Shown here: one piece after another, positions 63,976-64,000 of the stretch
Layout: each line of letters starts with the position of its first letter
How positions within the stretch are numbered: position 1 is the first letter of the stretch
NCBI GenBank assembly: GCA_002292285.1
Contig: DBBP01000021.1
Span: forward strand, 75,962-139,961
Reading direction: 5' to 3'
Length of the DNA stretch: 64,000 bases
From: Proteobacteria bacterium UBA981
GTDB taxonomy: Bacteria; Pseudomonadota; Gammaproteobacteria; Ga0077536
Translations under genes and position numbers: made by a program
Notes under the pieces: model-generated
The model's input: the letters and a program-made list of their open reading frames with translations, nothing else
The model's database searches: none
Told to the model about the DNA's origin: nothing

Positions 63976-64000
63976 CGCTTGAATTTCCAAACGAAACGCA
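63972..64000 (+). CDS. Partial start of a further gene, overlapping the previous stop
   Basis: The ATG at 63972 overlaps the stop of the previous gene (ATGA) and opens the frame MTLEFPNET to the window edge. Too short to identify. The coupling implies an operon of at least two genes. Confidence 0.45.

Overview
The window reads as chromosome from an aerobic, Gram-negative, moderately GC-rich gammaproteobacterium. Supporting this are a divergent katA/oxyR pair with the OxyR redox cysteines, actP with its DUF485 partner, NhaA, a KefB/C-type antiporter, MlaC, a MipA/OmpV outer-membrane protein, many signal peptides and TonB-free envelope proteins. No rRNA, tRNA, phage module or CRISPR array is visible. 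Order-level placement cannot be made from the sequence alone.

Layout. 1-4.8 kb: an unknown Cys-rich protein, an amidohydrolase, and a minus-strand SnoaL/cupin/flavin monooxygenase operon that looks catabolic. 5-10.6 kb: small membrane protein, catalase and OxyR with a shared operator region, SnoaL protein, CPA2 antiporter. 10.8-22.3 kb: CaiB-type CoA transferase, a SnoaL gene bracketed by two nearly identical 26-bp-stem hairpin repeats, acetate symporter, membrane glycosyltransferase-like protein, NhaA, two luciferase-like oxidoreductases and a CmcJ/AsaB-type oxidoreductase that is better known from fungi. 22.8-26.3 kb: RND/MMPL exporter and a DsbA-fold isomerase.

26.4-33.8 kb holds the most unusual region: six consecutive plus-strand genes for exported proteins, three with CsgG/FlgO-like N-terminal domains, one beta-propeller with no proper start that lies in the same frame as the gene before it (separated by one TGA), and a membrane-anchored thioredoxin-fold protein. 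34.0-41.9 kb is an envelope-stress-like module: histidine kinase and response regulator divergent from a short PspA-like protein, a membrane protein, a von Willebrand A protein and a nucleotide-translocase-like carrier, with CpxR-like repeats between the two arms.

42.2-51 kb: lipoprotein-like protein, a possible IS remnant, MipA, a radical SAM/DUF547 pair, then a fused two-domain 3-oxoacid CoA transferase, a 4-hydroxybutyryl-CoA dehydratase-like flavoprotein lacking the iron-sulfur ligands, an IclR regulator and a class IV aminotransferase. 51.5-64 kb: class III cyclase with TolB-like and TPR domains, a candidate C-rich small RNA with its own promoter and terminator, PhyH dioxygenase, surface-carbohydrate protein, ABC exporter and MlaC, DUF805, a formamidase with a basic tail, a diguanylate cyclase, a glyoxalase-fold protein and an AT-richer hypothetical gene at the edge.
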